From NCBI GenBank assembly GCA_031082185.1, contig JAVHLI010000010.1, positions 43,102 through 107,101 on the forward strand: DNA of 64,000 nucleotides. The letters are read 5' to 3'. The translations under genes were made by a program, and so were the position numbers. The notes under the pieces were generated by a model. The model saw nothing but the letters and a program-made list of their open reading frames with translations. It searched no databases and was not told where the DNA came from. This document shows, piece after piece, positions 49,751-57,880 of the stretch. Each line of letters begins with the position of its first letter. Within the stretch, counting starts at the first letter, position 1. Source of the DNA: a bacterium (lineage in GTDB: Bacteria > Sysuimicrobiota > Sysuimicrobiia > Sysuimicrobiales > Humicultoraceae).

Positions 49751-51076
49751 ATGGGGTTGAGAGAGGATCTCGAACACCGCATGTCGGTTAGCCGGCGCAC
49801 GTTCCTCAAGACGACCGCCGCGGCCGCCGCAGTGGCCGCCGTGGGAGCAACACGGATCCCATCCGTCATGGCCCAGGAGCGGGTCACGACACTCGACTAC
49901 TACACGTTGTTCCACAGCGGCGACGCCGCCGCCATGGAACGTATAGTCCGGCTCTTCAACACCGAGAACCGCGCGGTCAGGCTGAACCTGCTGCAGGGGC
50001 AGTGGGCCGAGTACTACGCGCAGCTCTTCGCGGCCGTGGGCTCGGGCAACGCTCCGCACATCGGCATCTGCCACAGCAGCCGCGTCATGGACGTCTACCG
50101 CGCGCTGACCCCGCTGGAGGAGTCGCGTGCCGGCAACCTGCTCGACGCGGCCGGCATTCGGGCGCCGCAGTACACGAAGAGCGTCTGGGACGCGGGCGTC
50201 TTTGACGGCAAGCGTTACCTGGTGCCCCTCGACACGCACATGTTTGGGATGTGGTACAACAAGGACCTCTTCCGCCGGGCCGGGCTCGACCCGGACAAGC
50301 CGCCGGAATCGCGCGAGGACTTCGAGCGGGCGGCCGATGCGATCAAGGCCCGCACCGGGCAGTTCGCGTTCCATCCCGCGGAAGATGCGCTCCCGCGCAA
50401 GCTCCGCCGCGCCTGGGAGTATCTGTTCTGGGGGCAGGACGGCTCCCTGCTCACGCCCGACGGCAAGCGGGCGGCGTTCAACGACGAGAGGGGCATGCGG
50501 GCGCTGGACTATCTGGTCGGCATGATCCACCGCAAGGGCTGGAACGCGCCTGGCACCGACGGGTTCAAGCAGTTCGCCGCCGGTCAGTTGGGAATGTTGA
50601 TAGCCGGCAACTGGTTCTTCCCGACGGCGAAGGCCAGCGGCGTCAACTTCGGCTTCCACTACGTTCCCAAGTTCTTCGAGAAGCCGACCACCTGGGGCGA
50701 CAGCCACAACCTGGTCATCCCGCGTCAGCGCCCTCAGCGGGCGGGTGACGAGGTGCTGGTGGCGGCTGCCAAGGCGATCAAGTGGATCAATGAGCGGTCC
50801 TCCCTGTGGGGGATCTACGGCGGCCACATCCCGGCGTTCCTGCCCGCGCAGCGGGCCAAGGATTTGCAGGATTCCGAGACCTGGCAGATCGCCCTGAGCA
50901 AGTTCGCCTACATGGCGAACCAGGGGTGGCTGCACTACCCTCTGGTGCACCCGCTGGCTCCCAGGGTGCACGCGGCGGTCGAGCCGCACATCCAGGAGGC
51001 CTACAATGGGCGCCTGACGCCCAAGGACGCCCTGACCCGCGCCGAGGCCGAGGTCAACCGCGTTCTGACAGGCTGA
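49751..51076 (+). CDS. ABC sugar-binding protein with Tat signal
   Basis: 441 aa. A Tat signal (SRRTFLKTTAAAAAVAAVGA, residues 14-33) precedes a family 1 extracellular solute-binding fold: VTTLDYYTLFHSGDAAAMER, APHIGICHSSRVMDVYRALTPL, YNKDLFRRAGLDPDKPPES, and QLGMLIAGNWFF. It captures the sugar or oligosaccharide outside the membrane. AGGAGGTGAAAAG precedes the ATG. First gene of a three-gene importer. Confidence 0.9.
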   Translation: MGLREDLEHRMSVSRRTFLKTTAAAAAVAAVGATRIPSVMAQERVTTLDYYTLFHSGDAAAMERIVRLFNTENRAVRLNLLQGQWAEYYAQLFAAVGSGNAPHIGICHSSRVMDVYRALTPLEESRAGNLLDAAGIRAPQYTKSVWDAGVFDGKRYLVPLDTHMFGMWYNKDLFRRAGLDPDKPPESREDFERAADAIKARTGQFAFHPAEDALPRKLRRAWEYLFWGQDGSLLTPDGKRAAFNDERGMRALDYLVGMIHRKGWNAPGTDGFKQFAAGQLGMLIAGNWFFPTAKASGVNFGFHYVPKFFEKPTTWGDSHNLVIPRQRPQRAGDEVLVAAAKAIKWINERSSLWGIYGGHIPAFLPAQRAKDLQDSETWQIALSKFAYMANQGWLHYPLVHPLAPRVHAAVEPHIQEAYNGRLTPKDALTRAEAEVNRVLTG

Positions 51077-51141
51077 TGCAGTCCGGGGAGGACGCCGCGA
51101 GGCGTCCTCCCCTCACTTCGTGACCAGGTGATCGGGATCTC

Positions 51142-52020
51142 ATGAAGCGTCGCTACGGCAGGACCGTCGAGATCGCGCTCTTCATACTGCCGTTCGCCGC
51201 GTTCTGGATCCTGTTCCGCCTGGGTCCGGTCCTGTACGGCTTCTTCATCAGTCTCTACCGTTGGGATCCCCTGGGCGACGCGAAGTTCATAGGCGCCCGG
51301 AACTACCTCAACCTGGCCCGCGACCCGCGCTTCTGGAACGCACTGGTCAACACGCTGGAGTTCGCGGCCATGGCGATCCCGCTCATCGTGGGGATCGGCC
51401 TGGTGCTGGCGCTGTTCATCTTCGCCGGCCGCAAGCGGCGCGTCACCACCTGGCTGGAGGCCGGTTTCTTCTTCCCCTACCTGCTGACCGTCTCGGTTGT
51501 CGGACTGATATGGCGCTGGCTGCTGGATCCCGACTTCGGAATCGTGCTGCTCACCCTGCGGGACATGGGCATTGACCCTCCGGTGTTCCTGAACGAGCCG
51601 CGATGGGCGCTCCCTGCCATCGCGCTGGCCACGGCGTGGTGGCTGGCCGGCTACCGGATGCTGCTGTTCCGCGCGGCCCTCGAGGACATCCCGGACGAGT
51701 TCTACGAGGCGGCGCGGATAGACGGCGCTTCGAGCCCGCGCGTCTTTTTCTCCATCGTGCTGCCGCTGCTGCGCCCGGCCATCCTGTTCGCCCTGGTGCT
51801 CACCACGATCTCGGGGTTCATCGTATTCGGGCAGGTGCTGATCATGACCGCGGGCGGCCCTGGGCGGGCATCCGAGGTCCTGGCCATGTACCTTTATCGC
51901 TTCGGCTTCGAGTATCTGGAGATGGGTCAGGCAGCGGCCGTGGGCACGGTGCTCTTCCTGATCATCCTGGGCCTGACGATGGTGTCGTTCCGATGGCTCG
52001 GCTACGAGTCGTCCCTGTGA
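51142..52020 (+). CDS. ABC importer permease, UgpA/MalF type
   Basis: 292 aa, six helices, EAA loop PDEFYEAARIDGASSPRVFFSIVLPLL. It begins EIALFILPFAAFWILFRLGP. Pairs with the next permease for the same importer; the ATPase is not in this locus and may be the shared MalK-type protein at 12,024 or another unlinked one. Its stop overlaps the next gene's GTG by four bases. Confidence 0.9.
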   Translation: MKRRYGRTVEIALFILPFAAFWILFRLGPVLYGFFISLYRWDPLGDAKFIGARNYLNLARDPRFWNALVNTLEFAAMAIPLIVGIGLVLALFIFAGRKRRVTTWLEAGFFFPYLLTVSVVGLIWRWLLDPDFGIVLLTLRDMGIDPPVFLNEPRWALPAIALATAWWLAGYRMLLFRAALEDIPDEFYEAARIDGASSPRVFFSIVLPLLRPAILFALVLTTISGFIVFGQVLIMTAGGPGRASEVLAMYLYRFGFEYLEMGQAAAVGTVLFLIILGLTMVSFRWLGYESSL

Positions 52021-52838
52021 CCGCGGCCAAGCTGGGGCCGCGCCTGCTGGTGGCCTTCGCCGCCGCGCTGGCCCTGCTCTGGGTGGCTCCCATCGCCTGG
52101 ATGTTCACCACCGGAATCAAGTCCGCGCCCGAGATCTTCGCGCTTCCTCCGACGTGGATCCCGCAGCGCCCCACGCTGGATCACGTACACGTCGTGCTCA
52201 CCCGCTGGCCCTTCCTGCGATGGACGCTGAACAGCGTGGTGGTGGCCGGAACCACGACGGTGCTCTCGGTGCTGGTCTCGGTGCCGGCGGCGTACGCGTT
52301 CTCGCGCCTGCGATGGAGGGGCCGCGACGCCATCTTCCTGGTCTTCCTGTCGTCAATGCTGATCCCGCTCGAGGTGAACGTCATCCCGCTGTACTTCCTT
52401 ATGAACCGGCTGCACCTGCTGAACACCTACCCAGCGGTTTTCCTGCCCATGATCGGCATGCCGATTGGGATCTTCCTGCTGCGCCAGTTCTATATCAACA
52501 TCCCGGGTGAGCTCGACGACGCGGCGCGGGTGGACGGCTGCGGCAACTTGAGGATCCTCTGGCACGTGATCCTGCCGCTTTCGCGCCCGGCGCTCGCGGC
52601 GCTGGTCATCTACATGTTCACCTTCGCGTGGAACGAGTTCTTCTGGTCGATGATCGCCCTCTCGTCGCCGCAGATGTTCACGCTTCCGATCGGCCTGCGC
52701 GCCCTGCAGGGCGCCTACGACATTGACTACGGCGTCCTCATGGCCGGGGCGGCCATGGCAGTACTGCCCACCCTGATGCTGTTCCTGTTCCTCCGGGGCT
52801 CCATCATCCGCGGGATCACGATGACCGCGCACAAGTAG
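52017..52838 (+). CDS. ABC importer permease, UgpE/MalG type
   Basis: 273 aa with six helices and EAA loop PGELDDAARVDGCGNLRILWHVILPL; the C terminus FLFLRGSIIRGITMTAHK fits the CUT1 MalG group. The GTG at 52,017 (GTGA overlap with the upstream stop) is typical of coupled permease genes; ATG 51,993 in the same frame is a longer alternative. Confidence 0.88.
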   Translation: MTAAKLGPRLLVAFAAALALLWVAPIAWMFTTGIKSAPEIFALPPTWIPQRPTLDHVHVVLTRWPFLRWTLNSVVVAGTTTVLSVLVSVPAAYAFSRLRWRGRDAIFLVFLSSMLIPLEVNVIPLYFLMNRLHLLNTYPAVFLPMIGMPIGIFLLRQFYINIPGELDDAARVDGCGNLRILWHVILPLSRPALAALVIYMFTFAWNEFFWSMIALSSPQMFTLPIGLRALQGAYDIDYGVLMAGAAMAVLPTLMLFLFLRGSIIRGITMTAHK

Positions 52839-52880
52839 GTCGCACGAGCAGATCGCACGAGAAGGCCGAGGCAGACTCAG

Positions 52881-53846
52881 TTGCGCATCGCAGCCCGATA
52901 CGCCGCCACCAACCCGCTGCCCACGCCGTTCTGTCACGGCGCCACCCTGTTGCCGCTCGACGGCGGAGACCTGCTGGGCGCCTGGTTCGGCGGGACCCGC
53001 GAGGGCCTGCCGGATTCGGGTATCTACGTGGCCCGGCTGGCTTCCGGCGCGGCCGCCTGGGAGCCGCCCATTCTGGTGGCTCCTGCCGACGGCCACCCGT
53101 GCGGTAACCCAGTGCTGTTCGAGGGGGCGCCCGGGGTCATCTGGCTTGCCTACTTTCGGGTGTGGGGCGAGTGGTGCACCGGCGGGAAGCCCTGCGCCCG
53201 GCTGTCATTCGATGGAGGCGCCTCGTGGGGCCCGGAGATGCTGTTGCTGGACCGAAGCGGGGTGCTCACGAAGAACAAGCCGCTCCGCCTCGGCGACGAG
53301 CTCCTGCTGCCTGTCTACGACGAGTGGAAGTGGCAGGTGGGCGTGGCGCGGTTGGGCGTCTCGGCGCACACTGAGCTCTGGCATTTCGATAATCTGGCGA
53401 TCGGGGCCGGCAGCAACGTGCCGATAATCCAGGGGACGCTGGCCGAGGCGGAGCCCGGAACGCTGCTCATGCTCATGCGGACCAAGGCAGGGCGCATCTG
53501 GCAAGCGACGAGCCGCGACGCCGGCCGGACATGGCAGGGACTGAGGGCCACGGCGCTGCGCAACCCCAACGCGGGCGTGGATGTGGTCCGCCTCCGGGAC
53601 GGGCGCCTGTGGCTGTGCTACAACGATACCGACCGCGGCCGCGACCCGATGGAGTGGGATCTGCGCTACCCCCTGTGCCTGGCTGAAAGCACCGATGGCG
53701 GCCGGACCTGGCGCACGGCCCTCACGCTCGAGGAGGGGCCCGGGGAGTATTCGTATCCCGTGATCGTTGCGGACGAAGCAGACCGCGTCCACATAGCGTA
53801 CACCGCGCTGCGCAAGGAGATCCGGCACGTCGTTCTGGAACCATAG
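52881..53846 (+). CDS. BNR-repeat sialidase-like protein
   Basis: 321 aa, no obvious signal peptide. Six-bladed propeller signs: Asp-box repeats SFDGGASWGPE, SRDAGRTWQGL and STDGGRTWRTAL, with FCHGATLLPLDGGDLLGAWFGG and NPNAGVDVVRLRDGRLWLCYN. The family includes exo-alpha-sialidases and glycan-binding or hydratase-like members. Cytoplasmic location suggests action on an imported oligosaccharide or sugar acid. TTG start, with AAGGCCGAGG upstream. Located 43 bp after the importer. Confidence 0.75.
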   Translation: MRIAARYAATNPLPTPFCHGATLLPLDGGDLLGAWFGGTREGLPDSGIYVARLASGAAAWEPPILVAPADGHPCGNPVLFEGAPGVIWLAYFRVWGEWCTGGKPCARLSFDGGASWGPEMLLLDRSGVLTKNKPLRLGDELLLPVYDEWKWQVGVARLGVSAHTELWHFDNLAIGAGSNVPIIQGTLAEAEPGTLLMLMRTKAGRIWQATSRDAGRTWQGLRATALRNPNAGVDVVRLRDGRLWLCYNDTDRGRDPMEWDLRYPLCLAESTDGGRTWRTALTLEEGPGEYSYPVIVADEADRVHIAYTALRKEIRHVVLEP

Positions 53847-53861
53847 GATGGAGCCCCGACA

Positions 53862-53875
53862 TGATAACGTTCTCA
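53862..53875. promoter_or_regulatory. LacI-type operator before the DapA/NanA-like gene
   Basis: TGATAACGTTCTCA differs from the operator at 46,490 by only one base (T for C at position 9) and lies 12 bp before the aldolase ATG. Strong sign of shared LacI control; it may set an internal promoter. Confidence 0.72.
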
Positions 53876-53886
53876 GAGGCCGGCCC

Positions 53887-54825
53887 ATGACGATAGCCCA
53901 ACGCCTCGGCGAGGTTTTGCTGCCGCCCGTTACACCCTTCGATGGCGGCGGGGCCGTGGACTTCGCCGCGCTCGACCGTCTGCTCGCCTGGCTCCTGGAC
54001 CGAGGCATGTGCGACAGTCTGTTCGTCGGCGGGACGACGGGCGAGTTCCACGCGCTGTCACTCGAGGAACGGGTGGCGATCTTCGAGCGGGTCAAGGCGT
54101 TGGCCGGCGCCCGCGTCCCCCTGATCGCCGGAACCGGCGCGGCGGCCACGCGCGACGCCGTCTTCCTGACACGGGAGGCCGAGCGGCTCGGCTACGATGC
54201 GGTGGCCGTGATCCTGCCCTACTACAGCCGGCCGACCCAGGACGAGATCTACCATCACCTGGCCGCGGTGGCGCGCGCCACGGCCCTACCGGTGATCCTC
54301 TACAACATCCCCCTGTTCACAGGCGTGAACCTGATGCCCGAGACGCTGGCCCGGTTAGCCGAGCTGCCCAACGTCGTTGGTATCAAAGATCAGGCAGGGG
54401 CCAACCCGACCCAGGCGTCGGACTACCTGCGCGTTGCGCCGCACCTGGCGGTCTATTGTGGGGACGACGCGATGATCCTCCAGGTGCTGGCGCAGGGCGG
54501 GGTGGGGTGCGTGAGCGGCGGCGCGCACGTGCTCGGCCGCCTCATCAAGGAGATGATCCGGAAGTTCAAGGCGGGCGACGTGGACGGCGCGACCGCGATC
54601 CATCACCGGTTGATGCCGTTCCATCGCGCGCTGACGCCCGGCGGGCGCGCCAACCCGATCCCACTGACCCGGATGGCCGTGACGCTCGTCACAGGGATTG
54701 AAGTCGGCCCACCGCGGCCGCCGCTCATGCTCCCGGAGGAGTCGGAGGTGGCGCGGCTGCGGGGCGTGCTGGAAGAGCTGGGGCTGCTCGGCGGGGATCC
54801 GCCCCGAGCTTACCCGCGCAGATAG
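53887..54825 (+). CDS. DapA/NanA-family aldolase
   Basis: 312 aa TIM barrel. FVGGTTGEFHALS (substrate pocket GTTGE), ILYNIPLFTG (proton relay Tyr), VGIKDQAGANP (Schiff-base lysine) and GGVGCVSGGAHVLGRL. Forms 2-oxo acids by aldol reaction; the neighbouring sialidase-like protein and sugar genes favour a sugar-acid aldolase (N-acetylneuraminate or 2-dehydro-3-deoxy sugar acid type) over lysine biosynthesis. Ends overlapping the cupin gene by 16 bp. Confidence 0.87.
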   Translation: MTIAQRLGEVLLPPVTPFDGGGAVDFAALDRLLAWLLDRGMCDSLFVGGTTGEFHALSLEERVAIFERVKALAGARVPLIAGTGAAATRDAVFLTREAERLGYDAVAVILPYYSRPTQDEIYHHLAAVARATALPVILYNIPLFTGVNLMPETLARLAELPNVVGIKDQAGANPTQASDYLRVAPHLAVYCGDDAMILQVLAQGGVGCVSGGAHVLGRLIKEMIRKFKAGDVDGATAIHHRLMPFHRALTPGGRANPIPLTRMAVTLVTGIEVGPPRPPLMLPEESEVARLRGVLEELGLLGGDPPRAYPRR

Positions 54826-55166
54826 GCGTCTGCCCCTGCGATCCAGTCCTGGCGCGGCGGGCTGAAGAAGTCCACCGTCACCACGTCCTCCAGCATCTCC
54901 GCGCTGTGCGGCATGCCGCCCGGGATGAGCAGCACCTCCCCCTGCTGCAGCACGAGTTCCCGCTCGGGGAAGGTGAAGCGCATAGAGCCCGACGTGCAGT
55001 AGCTTAGCTGTTCGTTCTCGTGCTGGTGGGTGGGCACCACCGTGCCGGCCTTGAGTTCGATCATGGCCACCATAAGGCGTTCTCCCCACAGCATCCGGCG
55101 CGTGATCCTGGGGCTCAGCGCCTCAGGTGTCAACGCGGCCAGGACCGCGTGCTGGATCTCGCTCAT
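54810..55166 (-). CDS. Small cupin protein
   Basis: 118 aa. One cupin barrel with the metal motif HQHENEQLSYCTSGSMRF and the second part GEVLLIPGGMPHSAEML. May bind a metal and isomerise or sense a sugar derivative, as for KdgF-like cupins that act on unsaturated uronates. GGAGGTGCCTG before ATG 55,166 is a good site. Convergent with the DapA-like gene. Confidence 0.8.
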   Translation of the reverse strand: MSEIQHAVLAALTPEALSPRITRRMLWGERLMVAMIELKAGTVVPTHQHENEQLSYCTSGSMRFTFPERELVLQQGEVLLIPGGMPHSAEMLEDVVTVDFFSPPRQDWIAGADAYLRG

Positions 55167-55368
55167 CAGGCACCTCCGGGTGAGTGTGAGGGAGGATTCG
55201 CCGCGAGGTGGCGGCATCACCCCCTTGGGAGGATCCCTGTTCCGGAGGATTCCCGCCCCAGAGGATTCCAGCGCTGCCGAATCAAACTCTGCGCAGAGGC
55301 CTCGCGCTGGGGGTCTGGCGATGTAGAGGCTTCTCGATGAGGGGGCCTCGCGATCAAAGGGGGATGGG

Positions 55369-56319
55369 ATGAGATACCGTCGTCTGGGCAACTCCGGGCT
55401 CAAAGCGTCCGTGTTGGGATTGGGAGGCAACACCTTCGGGCGGTCCGTGGACGCCGATGGGACGGCGCGCATCGTGCACGCCGCACTCGGCCTGGGCGTC
55501 AACTTCTTCGACACGGCCGACATCTACAGCACCGGCGTCTCCGAGGAGCACCTGGGCCACGCCCTGGTCGGCAGGCGCGGCGAGGCCCTAATCGCCACCA
55601 AGGTCTTCGGCACCATGGGCGAAGGACCCAACGAGCGCGGGTCTTCGCGCGCGCACATCATGGACGGGGTCCACGCCAGCCTGCGCCGGCTGAACGTGGA
55701 GTACATTGACCTGCTGCAGCTCCACGAGTGGGACGGCGAAACACACATCGAGGAGACCCTGCGCGCCCTCGAGGACTTGGTGCGCCAGGGCAAGGTCCGC
55801 TACATCGGCTGCTCCAACTTCGCCGCCTGGCAGCTCGTCTGGTCGCTCTGCACCAGCGACCGGCGCGGGTGGGCGCCGTTCGTCTCGGTGCAGCCCGAGT
55901 ACAGTTTGCTGGCGCGCGGCGTAGAAGCCGAGCTGCTTCCGGCGTGTCAGGCCTTCGGGATCGGGGTGATCCCGTACTTCCCGCTGGGCGGGGGCATCCT
56001 GACCGGGAAGTACAGCGAGGGAGAACCGGCCCCGGAAGGGACCCGCGGCTACCAGAGCGAGCGGTTCGAGAAGCGGTTCATGACAGCGCGCAACTTCGCG
56101 ATCGCCCGCGCGCTGGAGGCATGGGCGAAGGAGCGCGGGCATCTGCTGGCCGAGCTGGCCGTTGCATGGCTGCTGGCGCGCCCCGCTGTCTCCACGGTGA
56201 TCACCGGGGTCACGAAGCCCGCACAGGTGGAGGCGAACGTCCGGGCCGCCGAGTGGGAGCTGTCGGCGGCGGAGGCGGACGAGGTGGCGGCGCTGGCGCC
56301 GGACAAGGACCGGGCATGA
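55369..56319 (+). CDS. Aldo/keto reductase
   Basis: 316 aa. TIM barrel with NFFDTADIYSTGVSEEHLG (catalytic Asp/Tyr), LIATKVFG (Lys) and LLQLHEWD (His); NADPH-binding part at the C terminus, TVITGVTKPAQVEANV. Resembles voltage-gated channel beta-subunit-type/YghZ-like AKRs that reduce sugar or methylglyoxal-type aldehydes. AAAGGGGGATGGG precedes the ATG. Probably part of the same carbohydrate locus. Confidence 0.88.
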   Translation: MRYRRLGNSGLKASVLGLGGNTFGRSVDADGTARIVHAALGLGVNFFDTADIYSTGVSEEHLGHALVGRRGEALIATKVFGTMGEGPNERGSSRAHIMDGVHASLRRLNVEYIDLLQLHEWDGETHIEETLRALEDLVRQGKVRYIGCSNFAAWQLVWSLCTSDRRGWAPFVSVQPEYSLLARGVEAELLPACQAFGIGVIPYFPLGGGILTGKYSEGEPAPEGTRGYQSERFEKRFMTARNFAIARALEAWAKERGHLLAELAVAWLLARPAVSTVITGVTKPAQVEANVRAAEWELSAAEADEVAALAPDKDRA

Positions 56320-56360
56320 GTGTCCTCTGACGTCACGCGACAGACCAGGTAGGGGGCGTT

Positions 56361-56879
56361 ATGATGGGCGACCGGAAACTCTTTCGCAGGGTCCGACTCC
56401 CGGAGGCCGTTGCCGGCCGGCTCTACCTCCACAGCATGCCCGGGCGCTACGAACCTCTCGAGGCGTCGTTCGCAGAGGCAGTAAAGCTAGGCATTGCGCG
56501 GATAATCTGCCTTGTTCCTCCTGCGGAGATCGAGTCCGCATCTCCATCCTACGCGCAGGCGATCGAAGAGGGGCGTCTCCCGTGCGATCGCGAAGCGTTC
56601 TCGATACCCGATTTCGGCGTTCCCGAAGACCGGCGCGCGTTTGCCGGGTTTGTTCTCTCGACAGCCTCTCGCATTCAAGAGGGGGAGCGGGTTCTTGTGC
56701 ACTGTCAAGCGGGCATCGGCCGAACCGGCACGTTCGCCACCTGTGTCCTCCTGGCGCTCGGGCTGTCTGCTGCGGAGGCCGAGAACGCCGTACGCGAAGC
56801 CGGCTCCCAACCTGAGATCCTCGCGCAGCGGCAGCTCATCAACTGGTTCAAAGAGAACATGCACTCGGGAGGCCGGTAA
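56361..56879 (+). CDS. Dual-specificity/tyrosine protein phosphatase
   Basis: 172 aa. The Cys-based phosphatase signature H114-C115-Q-A-G-I-G-R121-T-G with general acid Asp in the FSIPDFGVPED segment. Would dephosphorylate tyrosine/serine residues or a small phosphate. An AGGTAGGGGGCGTT sequence lies before the ATG pair (56,361/56,364). Stands alone at the edge of an A+T-richer stretch. Confidence 0.83.
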   Translation: MMGDRKLFRRVRLPEAVAGRLYLHSMPGRYEPLEASFAEAVKLGIARIICLVPPAEIESASPSYAQAIEEGRLPCDREAFSIPDFGVPEDRRAFAGFVLSTASRIQEGERVLVHCQAGIGRTGTFATCVLLALGLSAAEAENAVREAGSQPEILAQRQLINWFKENMHSGGR

Positions 56880-57009
56880 GAGCATCAGGAAGGGATTTAG
56901 AGACTCCCTGTTGAACGACTTCTTGATGGTTGCTAGATTAGAACCAGCCTCCTTCCTCCCACGTTTAGAAATTGGGTAAGACGGGCATTGTTTTCTCTTG
57001 GAGGGTGCT

Positions 57010-57483
57010 ATGAAGCACTATCCCATTCTCTACGCTTTTCGGGACAAGGTATCAGGGAACGGCTTTCTGGCCGATGTATCCGTTCATGGTCGCGCTCTCG
57101 CTTCAGAAGAAGAGGACGGATGGTGGCTATTTGGGGTAGAGCCAGGCGATGTGGTAGCGGAAGGACGAACATTCGCAGAAGCCGGAGCGGAGTTCCCCTT
57201 AGCGTTGAAGGCTGTCCTTTTCGACATCGCGGACGAGGCTAAGGACTACGCGGATTTCGAGGCAGAGGTTCGACGCTTCTTCGACGGAGTGAATCGCGTA
57301 ACGGAGCAAGGCTGGGAGGCTGCCGTTACCAGGATTCGTGCCGGAGAAGCCATCGCAGATGCTATTTCCAGCCTGCCTGTCTGGCCGGCTGAGTCTCCTC
57401 GTGTGATCGAGGTAAAGTTACTCGACCAGCCAATGGCAAAGGATAACGTCCTCGATCCTCAGCCCTTAGCCCTCGCCGCCTAG
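57010..57483 (+). CDS. HicB-like antitoxin candidate
   Basis: 157 aa. The N-terminal part (YPILYAFRDKVSGNGFLADV through WWLFGVEPGDVVAEGRTFAEA) has the HicB-like partial RNase H pattern; the C-terminal half is helical and acidic. It precedes the HicA-like gene by 6 bp. ATG 57,010 with TTGGAGGGTGCT upstream is preferred to 56,998. Base composition is visibly less G+C-rich than the flanks. Confidence 0.6.
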   Translation: MKHYPILYAFRDKVSGNGFLADVSVHGRALASEEEDGWWLFGVEPGDVVAEGRTFAEAGAEFPLALKAVLFDIADEAKDYADFEAEVRRFFDGVNRVTEQGWEAAVTRIRAGEAIADAISSLPVWPAESPRVIEVKLLDQPMAKDNVLDPQPLALAA

Positions 57484-57489
57484 CTTTCG

Positions 57490-57741
57490 ATGTCGTCTTC
57501 TGGGATGATCTCTCTAAAGGCGATTCGGGAGATGCTGGCGGCCTGTGCTCCTGGGTCCATCATGAAGCGCAAGAAGCACCGGATTTGGGTTCTTTTCAAC
57601 AATCAGACCTATAGAGGATTACCAACCGGAGAACATGGGGCAAGAGATCCAGAGATCAAGGCTGGACATGTCAAGAACATGGTAAATTTCCTCAGCATTG
57701 ACATGGAGTGTGTCAAGCATCACTTAGCGATCTTTCGGTAG
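57490..57741 (+). CDS. HicA-like toxin candidate
   Basis: 83 aa. MISLKAIREMLAACAPGSIM, then KKHRIWVLFNNQTYRGLPTG, and IKAGHVKNMVNFL with a C-terminal Cys/Lys-rich helix follow a HicA-like small RNA-binding pattern (including the GHxxxMVxFL segment). Paired with the HicB-like gene upstream. ATG 57,490 or 57,505; no clear ribosome site. The gene is A+T-richer than the surroundings, suggesting transfer. Confidence 0.55.
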   Translation: MSSSGMISLKAIREMLAACAPGSIMKRKKHRIWVLFNNQTYRGLPTGEHGARDPEIKAGHVKNMVNFLSIDMECVKHHLAIFR

Positions 57742-57827
57742 CCCCCCTGACTGTCTGTCAAATTGACCCACTACCGCCTGACCTGTGTCATTGCGCGGGA
57801 TGGTCGCGCGGCTTATCATTGAGGAAC

Positions 57828-57848
57828 AGGGCACCGTGCTGGTGCCCT
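57828..57848 (+). promoter_or_regulatory. Hairpin in the leader of the dipeptide-binding protein gene
   Basis: AGGGCACC / GGTGCCCT form a perfect 8-bp stem with a 5-nt loop, ending 33 bp before the ATG at 57,881. It could be an mRNA 5'-end structure; without a T-run it is not a canonical terminator. Confidence 0.35.
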
Positions 57849-57880
57849 TGGGAGTTCGCAGACAACGGAGGGTGGCGTGC

